From: Bryopsis sp. KO-2023
Taxonomy: Eukaryota > Chlorophyta > Ulvophyceae > Bryopsidales > Bryopsidaceae
Length of the DNA stretch: 64,000 nucleotides
Reading direction: 5' to 3'
Assembly: GCA_030272585.1 (NCBI GenBank)
Contig: BSYQ01000010.1
Span: forward strand, 558,001-622,000
The notes beneath the pieces are model-generated. The model was not told the DNA's origin. It saw only the letters and a list, made by a program, of their open reading frames with translations, and made no database searches. How positions within the stretch are numbered: the stretch's first letter is position 1; every line of letters begins with the position of its first letter. This document shows, in pieces, positions 1 through 10,925 of the stretch. A program made the translations under genes and the position numbers.

Positions 1-129
1 TTTCTAATGCACTCAACTGAGGGTCATTTCTCCACTCAGATTGGTGCTCCCCTGTATTGCCCCTTTTCATTTGGTGCAGTCATGTCCCCTCCCTTTAGAT
101 TTTCATGACCAAGCACCACTAGTAAAAAA

Positions 130-304
130 CACGCTAGAATACACAATTTCAAATTTGAACACAGTTTTTAATTGTGTATTTGTGTGTATTTGCGTGTAGC
201 TTTCCGTTGTACCATGATTTCAGCAAGAAAAACTGTGTATCTGTGTGTATTTGTGTGTAGCTTTCCGTTTCACCATGATTTCGTGAAGACAAAATTGTGT
301 ATCT
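130..304 (+). repeat. Left subterminal repeat cluster of the CACTA element
   Basis: Repeated units built on TGTGTATTTGTGTGTA and GTGTAGCTTTCCGTT occur twice, each followed by a near-identical CACCATGATTTC-like stretch (about 179-224 and 236-282). This is the left-end counterpart of the ATACACAA array at 2200-2580. Confidence 0.8.
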
Positions 305-2199
305 TGCTGGATTAGCCGTACTTTTCCTTGTCAGATCGCAAGCGTGATGTGATTGCGGGCCGAGGTTCCCATGCGTTGGCGTTGGCGCTGGACGTGAGAA
401 AAAGAAGCGCGGATGGAACTGAGGACGTGCTCAGTTTGAGTGAACAGGTTGGGCGCAGTGCTGTGCTGTTGTACCGTGCTCTTCAGTTGTTTTTTTTTAG
501 AAGAGGAACGCGAGATCAAAAACGAAGCGCCCAACGCACGCGACCATGCTTACTGACAGGGGGGGGGGGGGGGGGGGGGCCTACAACCGAGATCGAAACC
601 CTGGGGTCCTCAGATTTAATCGCTGCCTTTCCTTGGTCGGAGTGTGCTTGGCTTGGTAAGAGTGTTGGATTCTTTTTCTGTATTTTCACACTACTTTTGT
701 ATTGGTATAAAAAAATTTGACTGGCAAAATTTGGGGCCACTTCAGGGGCCCAGGGAAATAAAAAAAAAAAATCACACTGTTGTGCACCATAGCCTTACCT
801 CATTCTTCCTCAGATTCTGTTCTAATCAACTATTTTGGTGATGTTCACAACGTGATTCTTTACTTCCCAGCAATCTGTTTTTTGTATTTCAAGCTGAAAA
901 AGAGGCCGCCCAGGCAACCACCAGTCGAAAGGCAGGGAGTGAAAGGCAGGGAGTGAAAGCAGTGGGAAAAGCACTAGTAAATGCCGAGTCAATACTCCTG
1001 TTTCCAATCCCCTTCTATTCAAAAATTGGAGAAGCCCCGAAGAGATAGCCGCCATCATCCACTGGGATTCTAACACAAGTGAGCTTGTCGGTTGCTTCGT
1101 TGTCTGAGGTATGTTATTCCTAATTGGTCAGTTGAAGAGATATATCTGTGTGTGAGAGACATTCATACAAGTCCCTTGTACACTTGGAATATTGTTTGAT
1201 GTGAAATCTGCTGGGTTCAATAAAAAAGCTTACAAAAAGATTGATGCAGATGTCCTGCCTTTTTAGTCCTATTACGCAACGCAACTTTTTGCTGATCAGA
1301 GAATCCTTCCTGTAAAAAAGAAGTGTGGTGTGGTTTCTACCTACACTGCCAGTGAAAAGGTCGGTGAAAAGTGTCCCTAGAAAAAAAAATCAGCCCAACA
1401 ATTCGGTTGGTCGTGTGATTGGCACAGAATCCTGGCCAATGCAAAATACCAGAGAACCTGTTGGACCTAGTTACTGTCCCAACCCTGGCTGCCACAGGCT
1501 GGGTTGGATGTACAACTTACACTGCGACGCTTACTGTGGTGAGTAGAAGGAAAAGGTCTTCCCCCGACGTACGTTCACTATTCCCTTCGTCTTTTCCCCA
1601 AGGTTGCAGCTGTACTCACGCTATCCATTTGTGTTTGTGAATAGGTGGCGCCTCCAAGGCCAATTCAGTTCTGAATGACCCAGCTTGACAACTGTTGCAT
1701 GGAGGATGAGAAACCCCTCCCAGGCCGAAAGGAGGGAATCCCCTCCACCGACTCCAAAACATCCGGCCCTAGCACCGACTCCTTGGACGATCCCACCGTT
1801 TCAAGCTATGTCGATAACACTGTTTGCTCTAGAAACCAATCAGCACCATGTTATGGGAAAACAGAAGAGGAGATAATGTGTGTGTGTGTGTGGAGGATGG
1901 GGGCGGGGGGGATCATTGGCTGATCCCTCCAATGACCCTGTTTGACAGCAAGTCCTTGCACAAGCTTGGCAAAGGAGGGCCTCCATATTCGAGCGATTAG
2001 AATCGCTCTGGAAGCTAAGGAATCCGAAGAGGCTTCTGTCTTAGAGGGTCATTGCAGTTTTGCCAGCTCCGCCTCTGTCGAGTGCTTTTGACTCAAAAAG
2101 TTTTGAGCAGGGGTGTTGTGGATCTTGTGAGTTGGGTGGTGTGGTTTTTGGCTCTGGATTCAATCTTGTAAATTTTTTTGAAAGAATATCTCCGGTTTC

Positions 2200-2590
2200 A
2201 CTACAGAAATACACAATCCCAGTTGTCATACACATAAATACACACTTGAATACACAATTTCCCATGCCCAACAAATCTCCCGTTCCCCTACACAGAAAGA
2301 CACAATTAAATACACACTTTCGAGTGATCACCAAATCTCCCGTCGCTGTACACAAGAATACACACTTTAAATACACACTCTCGTGGACACCAGGAACATA
2401 CACAATTTCTTGTAAATACAGCGAGATACACAATTAAAACCCTTAGAATACACAATTAAATACACGAAAAGCGGTCAAGAATACACGGTTTTAATTGTGT
2501 TACACAATTTTTCAGATACACAATTTCCAAAAAATACACAACAAAACACAGTTTTTCGATATGAATACACACTTTAAAAAGTGTGTTTTT
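2200..2590 (-). repeat. Right subterminal repeat cluster of the CACTA element
   Basis: More than fifteen copies of ATACACAA or ATACACACTT occur at irregular 10-30 bp spacing on the plus strand. Some are separated by a recurring AAATCTCCCGT stretch (about 2274 and 2333). These are the reverse complement of the left-end motif, so the two ends present the same sites in inverted orientation. Confidence 0.8.
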
Positions 2591-2726
2591 TAGGCGTTTT
2601 TTTACTAGTGCACCCATTTAATAATAATAATAGTATCTTCAAGATACTCATTCCGATCCATCCATCCATGTTGTATTCCCAGAAAAATCAATGCCGGCGT
2701 GTTCATGCTTTTTCATGAACAATTAT

Positions 2727-2732
2727 TTTATT
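2727..2732 (-). terminator. Candidate polyadenylation signal AATAAA
   Basis: AATAAA on the minus strand lies about 200 bases past the stop of the coiled-coil gene, at the expected position and orientation for its 3' end. Confidence 0.45.
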
Positions 2733-2929
2733 GCAGCCTTGCAACGGCTTTCTTCGATTTTCCTTTTTCGCAAATTCCAGCATCCCAACCAACAGTTCCT
2801 TGCATTCAGTTGTCCCCCTCCCATTTCCATGTTCATTGATGTCCCATTCTGACCTCCCCTTCCCTCCCTGCTGGTTGGTGCTGTCCCCCAGCCACATTAA
2901 ATGCGGCGCTTGCGGGGGCGTTCCTCCTC

Positions 2930-4023
2930 CTATCCCACACGATCCATACAAACATAAGTTTTCCACCCAGCGAGCATCAAACAAAGCATGAAGGAAAGAA
3001 AGTACTTGGATGAACTCACATCATCATTTCCATCCCGGCCTCGCTTCGACGTCTTCTTCTTTCTGGCGGCGGGAGTCGTCGTCTTTTCTGTGATCGTCGT
3101 CTTTTCTTGAGTTCTTGCCTTTTCTTCGGACGTCGCGAGACCCACTTCCACTTTCTTCTTGTCGCCTTCGTCGTCCTTACCCAATCCAACCGGTGCAGTC
3201 TGTGTTCCAACCGAGGAGGCAATCACAGCATCATCCGACGACTGGACCCCGATCGGTGCGACAGAAACAGGAGGGGGAGTCTGGACTTCGACGGCCACAA
3301 CGGAAGGGGCAGTCTGAACACACACGTCGTGAACAGGCTTCTGTGCCGCGAGAGCTGCTTCCCGGCTGTCGAGCTCTTCCCTCCTGGAAAACATTCGCAG
3401 CCAAATCTCTCACGACAAGAATTTAAACCACTTACACTTCCTGAGCGACGCTTTTGAGAAAAACTTCCTGCGCACGAATAATAAAAGAAAGTTCACCAAG
3501 CCTGCACATAACGACGACGATGAACGTCCGGACGTCCGCGGTTGAAACGACAAAGCAAGCTGGAAACTTTCGTCGACACTTCTCTTTTCGATGTTTTTTC
3601 AAAACTGTTTTACTTACTGCTTCTCCCACTTCGCCGCTTCTGCTTCGTTGTGTTTTTGTTTGCGATCCTGCTTCGCTATCGTCGAAGCGTGCCATTCGCA
3701 ACACTCTTGGTACCACCTGCAAGGCATTGCACACACATCGAATAAAAGGATGAGAAAACAATGTGGATATTTTCCAGGTGTGTTTTCACCTGGGAAAAGA
3801 ACCCTCCACTTGAAAAAAAAACACACACACAGAAGGGACATAGATGGTTAGAGAAGTATGAAGGTTTTCTGCCCATTTCATATGAAGTTAACAGCGTACA
3901 AAATTGCATGTATCAAACAAACACGAATGATGGTCTTACCCTTGTAGTCCTGAAGATCGCTTGTTCAGGGCCTGCTCCCTCCTGTCGAGCTTCCACGCTC
4001 GAAGCTCAGCAGCTATGCTTTTT
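2930..4023 (-). CDS. Coiled-coil protein with tandem TQT/VQT array (3' exons)
   Basis: Four exons join in one phase: 4023-3940, 3716-3618, 3467-3438 and 3383-2930; further 5' exons are not resolved. The first three exons encode charged helix with heptad character (LRAWKLDRREQAL; then a Glu/Lys/Gln-rich run; then REELDSREAALAAQ). The last exon carries four evenly spaced motifs, VQT, VQT, VQS and TQT, 11, 13 and 14 residues apart. These resemble the TQT anchor bound by dynein light chain LC8. An acidic/basic disordered tail follows, and the frame ends in a short hydrophobic stretch (YFLSFMLCLMLAGW) before a TAG stop. A GTGAGT at 3019 is an alternative donor that would remove the hydrophobic tail. 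LC8 binding is inferred; the protein itself is not recognised. Confidence 0.6.
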
Positions 4024-5100
4024 CTTGGCACAAAAAAACAAAAGATGTTAGTCATTCTGATTGGAATGATTCTCCATTCAGTCCTCTTAAACTTTCCCGA
4101 CAAGATCAACTGAAAAATCAGGACGTACACAAGAGAGGGAGCAAAAAAAAACAGGACCATATAGCACTTTAAATTCTGAAGTAGAACATATATTCTGAAT
4201 TAGAACATGCATGTGCGTCACCTTCGGAGCTAGAGCTCCCAATCCCTGAGCCGCTGCTCCCTTTTGGAAAACAAGCACAGGTGGTTTTCGTTAGTACCTT
4301 GATAAGAAAAGTTAACGCTCAATCGAACAACAAATGTGAACCATTTTCCACAGTCATATCCACCTCTCCGCCAGTGCCGACTCTCGCACTCGACTGTTTA
4401 GCGCCGAGAGGTCGGGCACTGCCAGCGAAGGAAGCGGCGAGAAAGAGAACTCGTCACCTTCGACAGAAAAACAATAAAAAGGCAAGGATAAGAACCAAAA
4501 ACATTGAACATCTATCCATCGACTTTTGTTCCAAAAACCACAGTCCATCGCCTCCCCACCCCCCCACCGTCTGCGGCCAGTGCGATGCGGAAGCGAAACC
4601 GTGAAAAGAGCAAAGGTAGGCTGTGATTGGGAAAACAATATCGAAGAAGCCTGCTATGAGATTTTCGCTGGAATGTGCGAGAAACGAACGGCCCTAAACA
4701 ACTGTTATGGTAAAAATGTTCTGTTGTGCTCTCAATTAAATATCGATCTAAACCATCGCACAGAACAAAAAGAGAAAGACCAAACGCAGAGCTATCGTAT
4801 CGTCTTTGATGAACGCGCCTTCATCGCCAATCCTAACATCATCACGTTTCGCTAGATTCCAGGTTCTAAGAGGTAGTGAACAGAGCTCACGATATCATGA
4901 TATCACGATATCCATATCAACGCACGTTGAGTCGTTCTAAAAGCAACATTGAACAAAAAAGGAAACGCACTCCCGCCAAACGTTCCACCATGAAAAGGTT
5001 TCTCCATAGCAGTTTATATCAAGCAACGCGATTGACTTACCCATTGCGTCCCAAGCACCGAACACAGCAACAATCTCTGTGGTTGGCTTCAAAGCTCTCG
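4024..5100 (-). other. Unresolved 5' part of the coiled-coil gene
   Basis: Two minus-strand stretches look like exons bounded by AG and GT. One is about 4450-4360 and encodes a Ser/Pro/Leu-rich segment (SPLPSLAVPDLSAL). The other is about 4265-4222. Neither could be joined to the downstream exons in one phase without extra assumptions, so the start codon is not assigned. Confidence 0.3.
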
Positions 5101-6799
5101 TTTTATATCTGGTCTCGTTCAACACGCCTAACCATCGACTAATTAGTTATAACTCCTCCACAAGTCAACGCCCTCCAGCTACCCCACTTTCACACCAGTT
5201 CACCATTTTCATTGTTTCTTCAGCAAGAGCCCTGAGTCTTGCTTCAACTTTCAAGAACTGGGGTAGCTGGGGGGTGCAGTCTCAGTCCAACTCCTCTGGT
5301 GGCTTGTTCCCTGGAAGCCGACCTAGAGTTGTAGGGTATGGGATATTTTGGATTGAATCAAGTGTTTTCTGCATCTGGCATATATGCTGGCTGGCTTGTT
5401 TTAAGAAGAGGAAGTGTTGTCCTCAAATGGAAGATCCAACTTCTTTGATAATTTCACAATTGCTGGATTTGATTCACATGCATGCTCGATGCATTAATGC
5501 CTAGCACGTGAATTGAGAATTTTTGTTTTTAGTTGCACAACTGGTCTCACAATTCGACTCCTTCAAATTTTATGTTGTTTGTAGACTTCAGCTGAAGTCT
5601 ACTGACGATTGTGCGTTTACAGTCCTTTTAATTTGGAAGCGAACGTCTGGTTGCAGAACTTTTTTTTAGCAAAAAAATGACCATGACAAATCTGCTACGA
5701 CAAGATAAAACTTTATGAACTCTGTCCAAGTAAGATTTTCTTTTTCTCTGCCTCTATCGATCCCACCATTTAAAAAAAAAAAATATTTTCCATCCCAACC
5801 CTATCCTGGTTCATTTTCTTTTGATATGCAACAATGGATGCAACATTGAAGAAAAGCCTTCGAGACCTAAATTTAATCGATACACTTCAAATTCTCCAAA
5901 ATATGCTTTCGTCTGCCGTTGGGATGGAGGTTTCTGTGATATGCGGTCTCAGATGGGTTGTCTGATGTCTTGCAAATGTGTTTGAACACAACTGCAATGG
6001 GTTAGTCATGTTTGAGAACCATCGGGGAGGATGTGGAGGCGGTTCAGAGAAGGAGAGACTCTGCATTCCTTCGCAAAGACTTGTTTGTTTGTTTGTTTGT
6101 TTTCACCGGCAGTTTTGGCTAGCAGGTTGATATTGAAAAAGGGGGGATGTGAATGATGATGTTACGTGTTGGAAGTTTAGATCACGTTTGGAAAAGGTTC
6201 AAGGGAGTTAGAGTGCCACGTGGGGGTTTGTGACCACGTGTAATAGGTAGCTTCTTGATGGGAGTGAGTTCTGAGAAGCTCCTGGAACTTAGAACCCAAG
6301 TTCATGGTGAATTTACAAGGTTCTAGCTTCCAGGCACAATCCAATTCGCAGTCTTTCTGTGGATAAAAAGGCGTTGTATTCTGAACTACTTGTAACTTCT
6401 GGTTCCCCCCTTTTCTTCCTGTCACAGATGAGGGGTTGGTGTGCTCATGGGCGTGAGGGTTGGGGTTAGTAGACGGAGCGGCATGTTAAAAGTTGTGGCC
6501 AGTTTTTGGAGAGACCTTTTGCTTGGCCATGCATTGATCCCTCGCCAGGCAAGAAAGAGAAGCCCGGAAGGCTTTCATTTTCCTTTTTTCCCTTTCTTTT
6601 CCCTTTTCTTTCCTTTTTTCATCTTTTTTCCGTGGGGTTCAGTTAATTGCAAATATGTACATATAAGTTGAACTTTTGGTGTTATATATGTACATATAAG
6701 TTGGATTTTTGGTGTTATATATATATATATATATAACAGTTCTTCATACAAACCCATATGCCATGTTACTTTGCAAAGTAGGCTTTAGCTTTCTATGCC
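5101..6799. other. Intergenic, no supported gene
   Basis: Apart from a 22-bp perfect palindrome (5581-5602), short duplications around 6655-6730 (TATATGTACATATAAGTTG twice, then a TA run) and AT-rich sequence, I see no coding signal. The longest open frames lack composition bias or recognisable motifs. Confidence 0.5.
5581..5602. repeat. Perfect 22-bp palindrome
   Basis: The arms GTAGACTTCAG and CTGAAGTCTAC are exact reverse complements with no spacer. It lies in gene-free sequence, so it may be a protein-binding dyad or simply chance. Confidence 0.8.
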
Positions 6800-9700
6800 T
6801 TTTTTCGTCTCGACACAACATTTGGATTGATGCTTTTAAGGGAATTGCTGGATAGAACAGATGCTTCCATCAACATCAAGACACTCTGTACACAAAGAAG
6901 AAATGAAAACATTTACACACCACCACTTGTTGTAACACATAACCCCATTTGCTCCCAAAAGAAATCAGGCAACGTAGAGCGTCCATCCACCACAGAACAC
7001 ATTTTCTTCTCCAATTTTTGTGTGCAAAATGCTTCCAGAACTGTAACCGACCTTGAAACCACCCCTAAAAACCACTCTCCAAGCAAATACAAGAAAAGAA
7101 AAACTCACCACCTTCCAAAATGCACAAATCTTTTTTCCTTTTTCTTTTTTTTTTTTGAACACAATCCAAGGAAACCCTGGAAATCGACCCATCTTCTTTC
7201 CACAAGACCCTTTTCTGAACAAAAAGGTAATGTTTCAAAAAAAGGTGCAAAAACAGAGAAGCTTCTTTCCGATATCATGGATTTTCCCGGATTTCTTTTT
7301 CTTTTTTTTCTTTTCGGATTTCAACCAAAACCACCCTCCCCCCCCCAAAATGAATCAATCGCTGCTCTTTTGTCAAAGGGGTAAAAAAAGGAAGAATGAA
7401 AAACAGAAACAGTTCACTGCTCCTTCCTTTTCCCTTCCATATATTTAATCAATCCATTATCGTCAGTTCCCTTCCAAAAACAGCCCGAAATCCCTGACCA
7501 CTAGTAAAATTCTCCTTAGATTTGACACCGCCCATCACCACACACACGTAAATATGTATACGGCTTCGTTCATTCTATTGTTCCCTTAAAATCACAGCAA
7601 AATTATAAAAAAGAAAAAAGAAAAAAAGAAAAAAAACACCACCGACCCATCAATTTTTTTTTTTTTCACACTGCAACTCTTTTTCTCCAGTTCAAATTAG
7701 AAATGGAAAATGACACAGCCCCCAACCCAAAACCTTGACAAAAACCAAAAATCCCAAGGAAACCCAGTCGATATCGAACTTCGATTTCCCCCAAACCCTT
7801 TTTTTCCGCATCCATTTTTTTCTTTTTTTACGGGCTACCATCCACTCTTGAAAAAGGTAAACAAAAAAAACAAAAAAAAAGAACTGTTCTGTTTTTTTCC
7901 CCCCCAGGAGATTCTCAATAAGGTTTTGATAAAAAAAACACCAATCAGTCTTTTTAAATGGAGAAAAAGGTTGCGCAAAAAAAAAAAAAGAAAAACCAAA
8001 AACATGAGGGGGAAGAATTGATACAGATATTGACTAGTGGCTACAGGAGCTTTTCATTTTTTTTTTAATCCATTTCTCCCAAAACAAAACCCTCAAATTC
8101 ACAACCCACTTTTTTCCCCCTTGCCACACTCACTCACTCTCACTCTTTTTTTTTCGTAAAAATATTAAAAAGGTCGAAAACCATCTATCTATCTGTCTAC
8201 CTACCTGTTTTGTTTTTTTTGTTGGGTGTCTTTTTTTCTTTCATATTTTTTCGACACACACGCACTATATCACAGTTTGAAAAAAAACCCAAATACCACA
8301 AAAAAAATCAAAAAACCGATACAATTGCACCTCTCTCACTCTTTTTCTACGACACAATCACTCTTTTTTTCCAAATTTTTCTACTTCACACCGCATGAAA
8401 CTCAAATGGAAAAAAAAAGCAATAATTAGTCTTCGAAATTGAATTTCTCATATGAAAAAGTGAATGCATCGGCGTTGAAATTAAAATTTTGAGTGAAAAG
8501 GTTCTCTCTTCCTGTTTTTTTCTTCAACCCCTTCAGAAAACGGGGCTTTTCTTTACCCATCCAAATATACCATCTTTTAGGTCATCTCTTTTCTGTTGTT
8601 CTGTTACAGTGCTTATTTTTTTCCCCTTCAAAACCAACTTTCGAGAACCAAAACCGATCAGGCAATCTACCCCCCCCCCCCTTCCTCTCAAACACAACCC
8701 ACATACCATCGAAGAAAAATTTTATGCATACTTTTCTCAGAACTCCTCAATTCTCCTCTGTTTAGCGTAACCACCCCCCCATTCCACTTTTCTCTTTTCC
8801 TCCACCCATCCTCCCTTTTTTTTCCTCAAAATGTTTGTTCAAAAAGAAGAAAAAAAAAAAACACCCACTCTTTGTTTTTTTCCTTAGTTTGGTTGTGCTC
8901 CACTTTCAAAACGAAAAAAAATAAAAATAAACCAAAACCAAACAATACAACAAAATGCACTAATCGCCCTTGTACAGATTCTCATCATGCTTCCAAAATA
9001 ATAAAAAAAAGATTCAAAAAAAGGAAAAAAAGAGAAAGATATATTCAACACATATCATATTTCATCATATTTGCGAAAATATCATATCTCAATTCACTCT
9101 TCTTGATCTCACTCTTTAAAAAAAAAAGAAAAACACGATGGTTTGTTATCATCTTTTTTTTTTCTTCCTTTTCACCTTGACCATTTTTTTTAATTCGTCC
9201 AAACCTCGAAAGAAAAAGAGAGTTCTCTCTTCTCTTTTTTTTCCCCCATTTCTTTCGCACTTTTTTTTCTTTCTGACAACACCCCTACATACCATTATCA
9301 AAACAATCAAAAACAAAAACACACAAGCAAACATATGTGAAAACGGTAAGTGGGGCACCCTTCACTCCGTTTTCTTTTCCTTTTTTTTCCCATCCCTATT
9401 CTTTTTTCTTTCTTTCTTTCTTCCTTTCTTCCTTCCTTCCTTCCTTTTTCACCCCCGATTTTTCCTCACTCTTTTCTCTCTTTTTTTTCTCTCCCCCTTG
9501 TTTTCTCATCTTTTCACCCGAATCATCATCCACCCTCTTGTTCATTATATATATATATATATAATCTCCCTTTCCCTCTCATGCACACGCGCGCATATTT
9601 TCTCTCTTTTTCATCTTTTTTCACACAAACACACAAACAAAAATAACCTCCGCTGGGGTTTTTCACATCTTTTTCCCTAAAAAACATATGGGCTTCTTTT

Positions 9701-10900
9701 TTTTCATCTTGTTTTGAACCCTCTTTTGTCGATGTAATATCATTATCTCTTTTTTTCTTCCTCCCTTTTTCCTTTAAAATCAAAAACACACAAAACACAT
9801 CACAGGGGTGCCCATCCCTTTTCTGCTTTTTTTTTCCCGCTTTTATCATCGACTCTTCTTTTTTTAAAAAAACATACGCACACAAACGTATATTTGCATA
9901 GATATATATATTTTCCCCAACTCAAATATCTCTCTTCTTTTCTTTTTCTTCCGTACACAAACAGTTGGGGTCGACTCTTTCACATCATTTTGATTCTTTT
10001 TGCCTATTTTTTTCACCCCTGTTTTTTTTTCCACCTCCTCCCCCTTTCTCTCCTTTTTTAAAAACACACAGTTTGAAAACCAACCAAACATTTTCCTTTA
10101 AAACCATCCCCGCGCTGCTCCATACATATTCTCTTTTTTCTCTCTCTCTCTTCTTTTTTTTTGTGTGTCGACCCCAATTATATTTCTTTTCATATTTCCA
10201 ACATAAAAATCAGCAGCCAAAATTCCCATATTTTCTTTTTTTTCTTCACCCATCCATCATAGGCATATATCTTTTTTTCTTTCCTTCTTGTAAAACTTGC
10301 GGGGGGAGGTATTTCTCTTTTCTTTTTCCTTTATAGTTCTTTGAGCTATTTTCTCTTCAGCTCTTCTTTACATCGTAAATTTTTTCCCCAAAAACACAGC
10401 CCTCACACGACACCCCAATCAAACATCATCCAGAAAGAGTCAACTGCTTCGTCAAAGGTAACTGCTTAGTACCTTCCCCTCCTTCCACGGCCCTGAGAAA
10501 AAAAATTCCAAACACCAGTGAGCAGAAGATATGTGGGCAGCGTAAATAAATTAAAAAAAGAAGATAAAAATACATGCATATATATATATATATACATATA
10601 TTTAGGAATGAGAAGCCTTCACTCTTCTATGGCACATCTCGAATACATCAACGGTAAATATATCATTTGAAAAACAGAGACAATATAGAAATATAAATAT
10701 ATATATATATATTTTTTTGGGGGGGTTCATTCTGAGCGTAACACTTCGTGAAATTGAAGGTGGAGGCGTGCGCCAGAGGAAAAAAAAATAGATGAATTTG
10801 GAAGAGAGGTCAGGAAGGAAACCTTACTTTCGGCATTCCTTTTACCAAATTCTGGGAGTTTTTTCCACTTCCCCACAGAAACGGTACAGCACCCTCCCAT
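6800..10900. other. G-poor, pyrimidine-rich low-complexity region
   Basis: The plus strand is dominated by T, C and A runs with very few G residues, especially 7100-10300. It contains homopolymers, (TTTC)n and (TTCC)n runs (about 9410-9450) and TA microsatellites (about 9548, 10580 and 10700). Frames here translate to Phe/Ser/Pro/Lys strings produced by composition, not by selection. No gene is supported. Part of the 10500-10925 end may be 3' UTR of the LSM14 gene. Confidence 0.7.
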
Positions 10901-10925
10901 CCAAATTTGAGATTACACATGAAAT

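Larger units (their letters stand above)
117..2610. mobile_element. Non-autonomous CACTA (EnSpm/CMC-type) DNA transposon
   Basis: The element begins CACTAGTAAAAAA at 117-129 and ends with the reverse complement, TTTTTTACTAGTG, at 2598-2610. It is flanked on both sides by the trinucleotide CAC (114-116 and 2611-2613), the 3-bp target-site duplication expected of the CACTA superfamily. Inside each terminus lie many short copies of a TTGTGTAT/ATACACAA motif, inverted relative to each other at the two ends, which is the subterminal repeat arrangement where CACTA transposases bind. No open frame in the 2.5-kb body is long enough or similar enough to be a transposase, so the copy is probably mobilised in trans or dead. 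The interior holds a G-homopolymer (about 558-579) and otherwise unremarkable sequence. Superfamily assignment rests on the terminus, the duplication length and the subterminal repeats, not on a protein. Confidence 0.85.

Noticed and set aside
5079..5504. 141-codon plus-strand frame
   Set aside because: No domain, no splice partners, and ordinary intergenic composition.
7499..8039. Possible second CACTA element: CACTAGTAAAAT at 7499 and ACTAGTG at 8033-8039
   Set aside because: Only 7 bases are inverted, the flanking triplets differ (GAC and GCT) and there are no subterminal repeats.
9138..9680. Phe/Ser/Leu-rich 180-codon frame
   Set aside because: Produced by T/C homopolymers in the G-poor region; equivalent frames occur in several phases.
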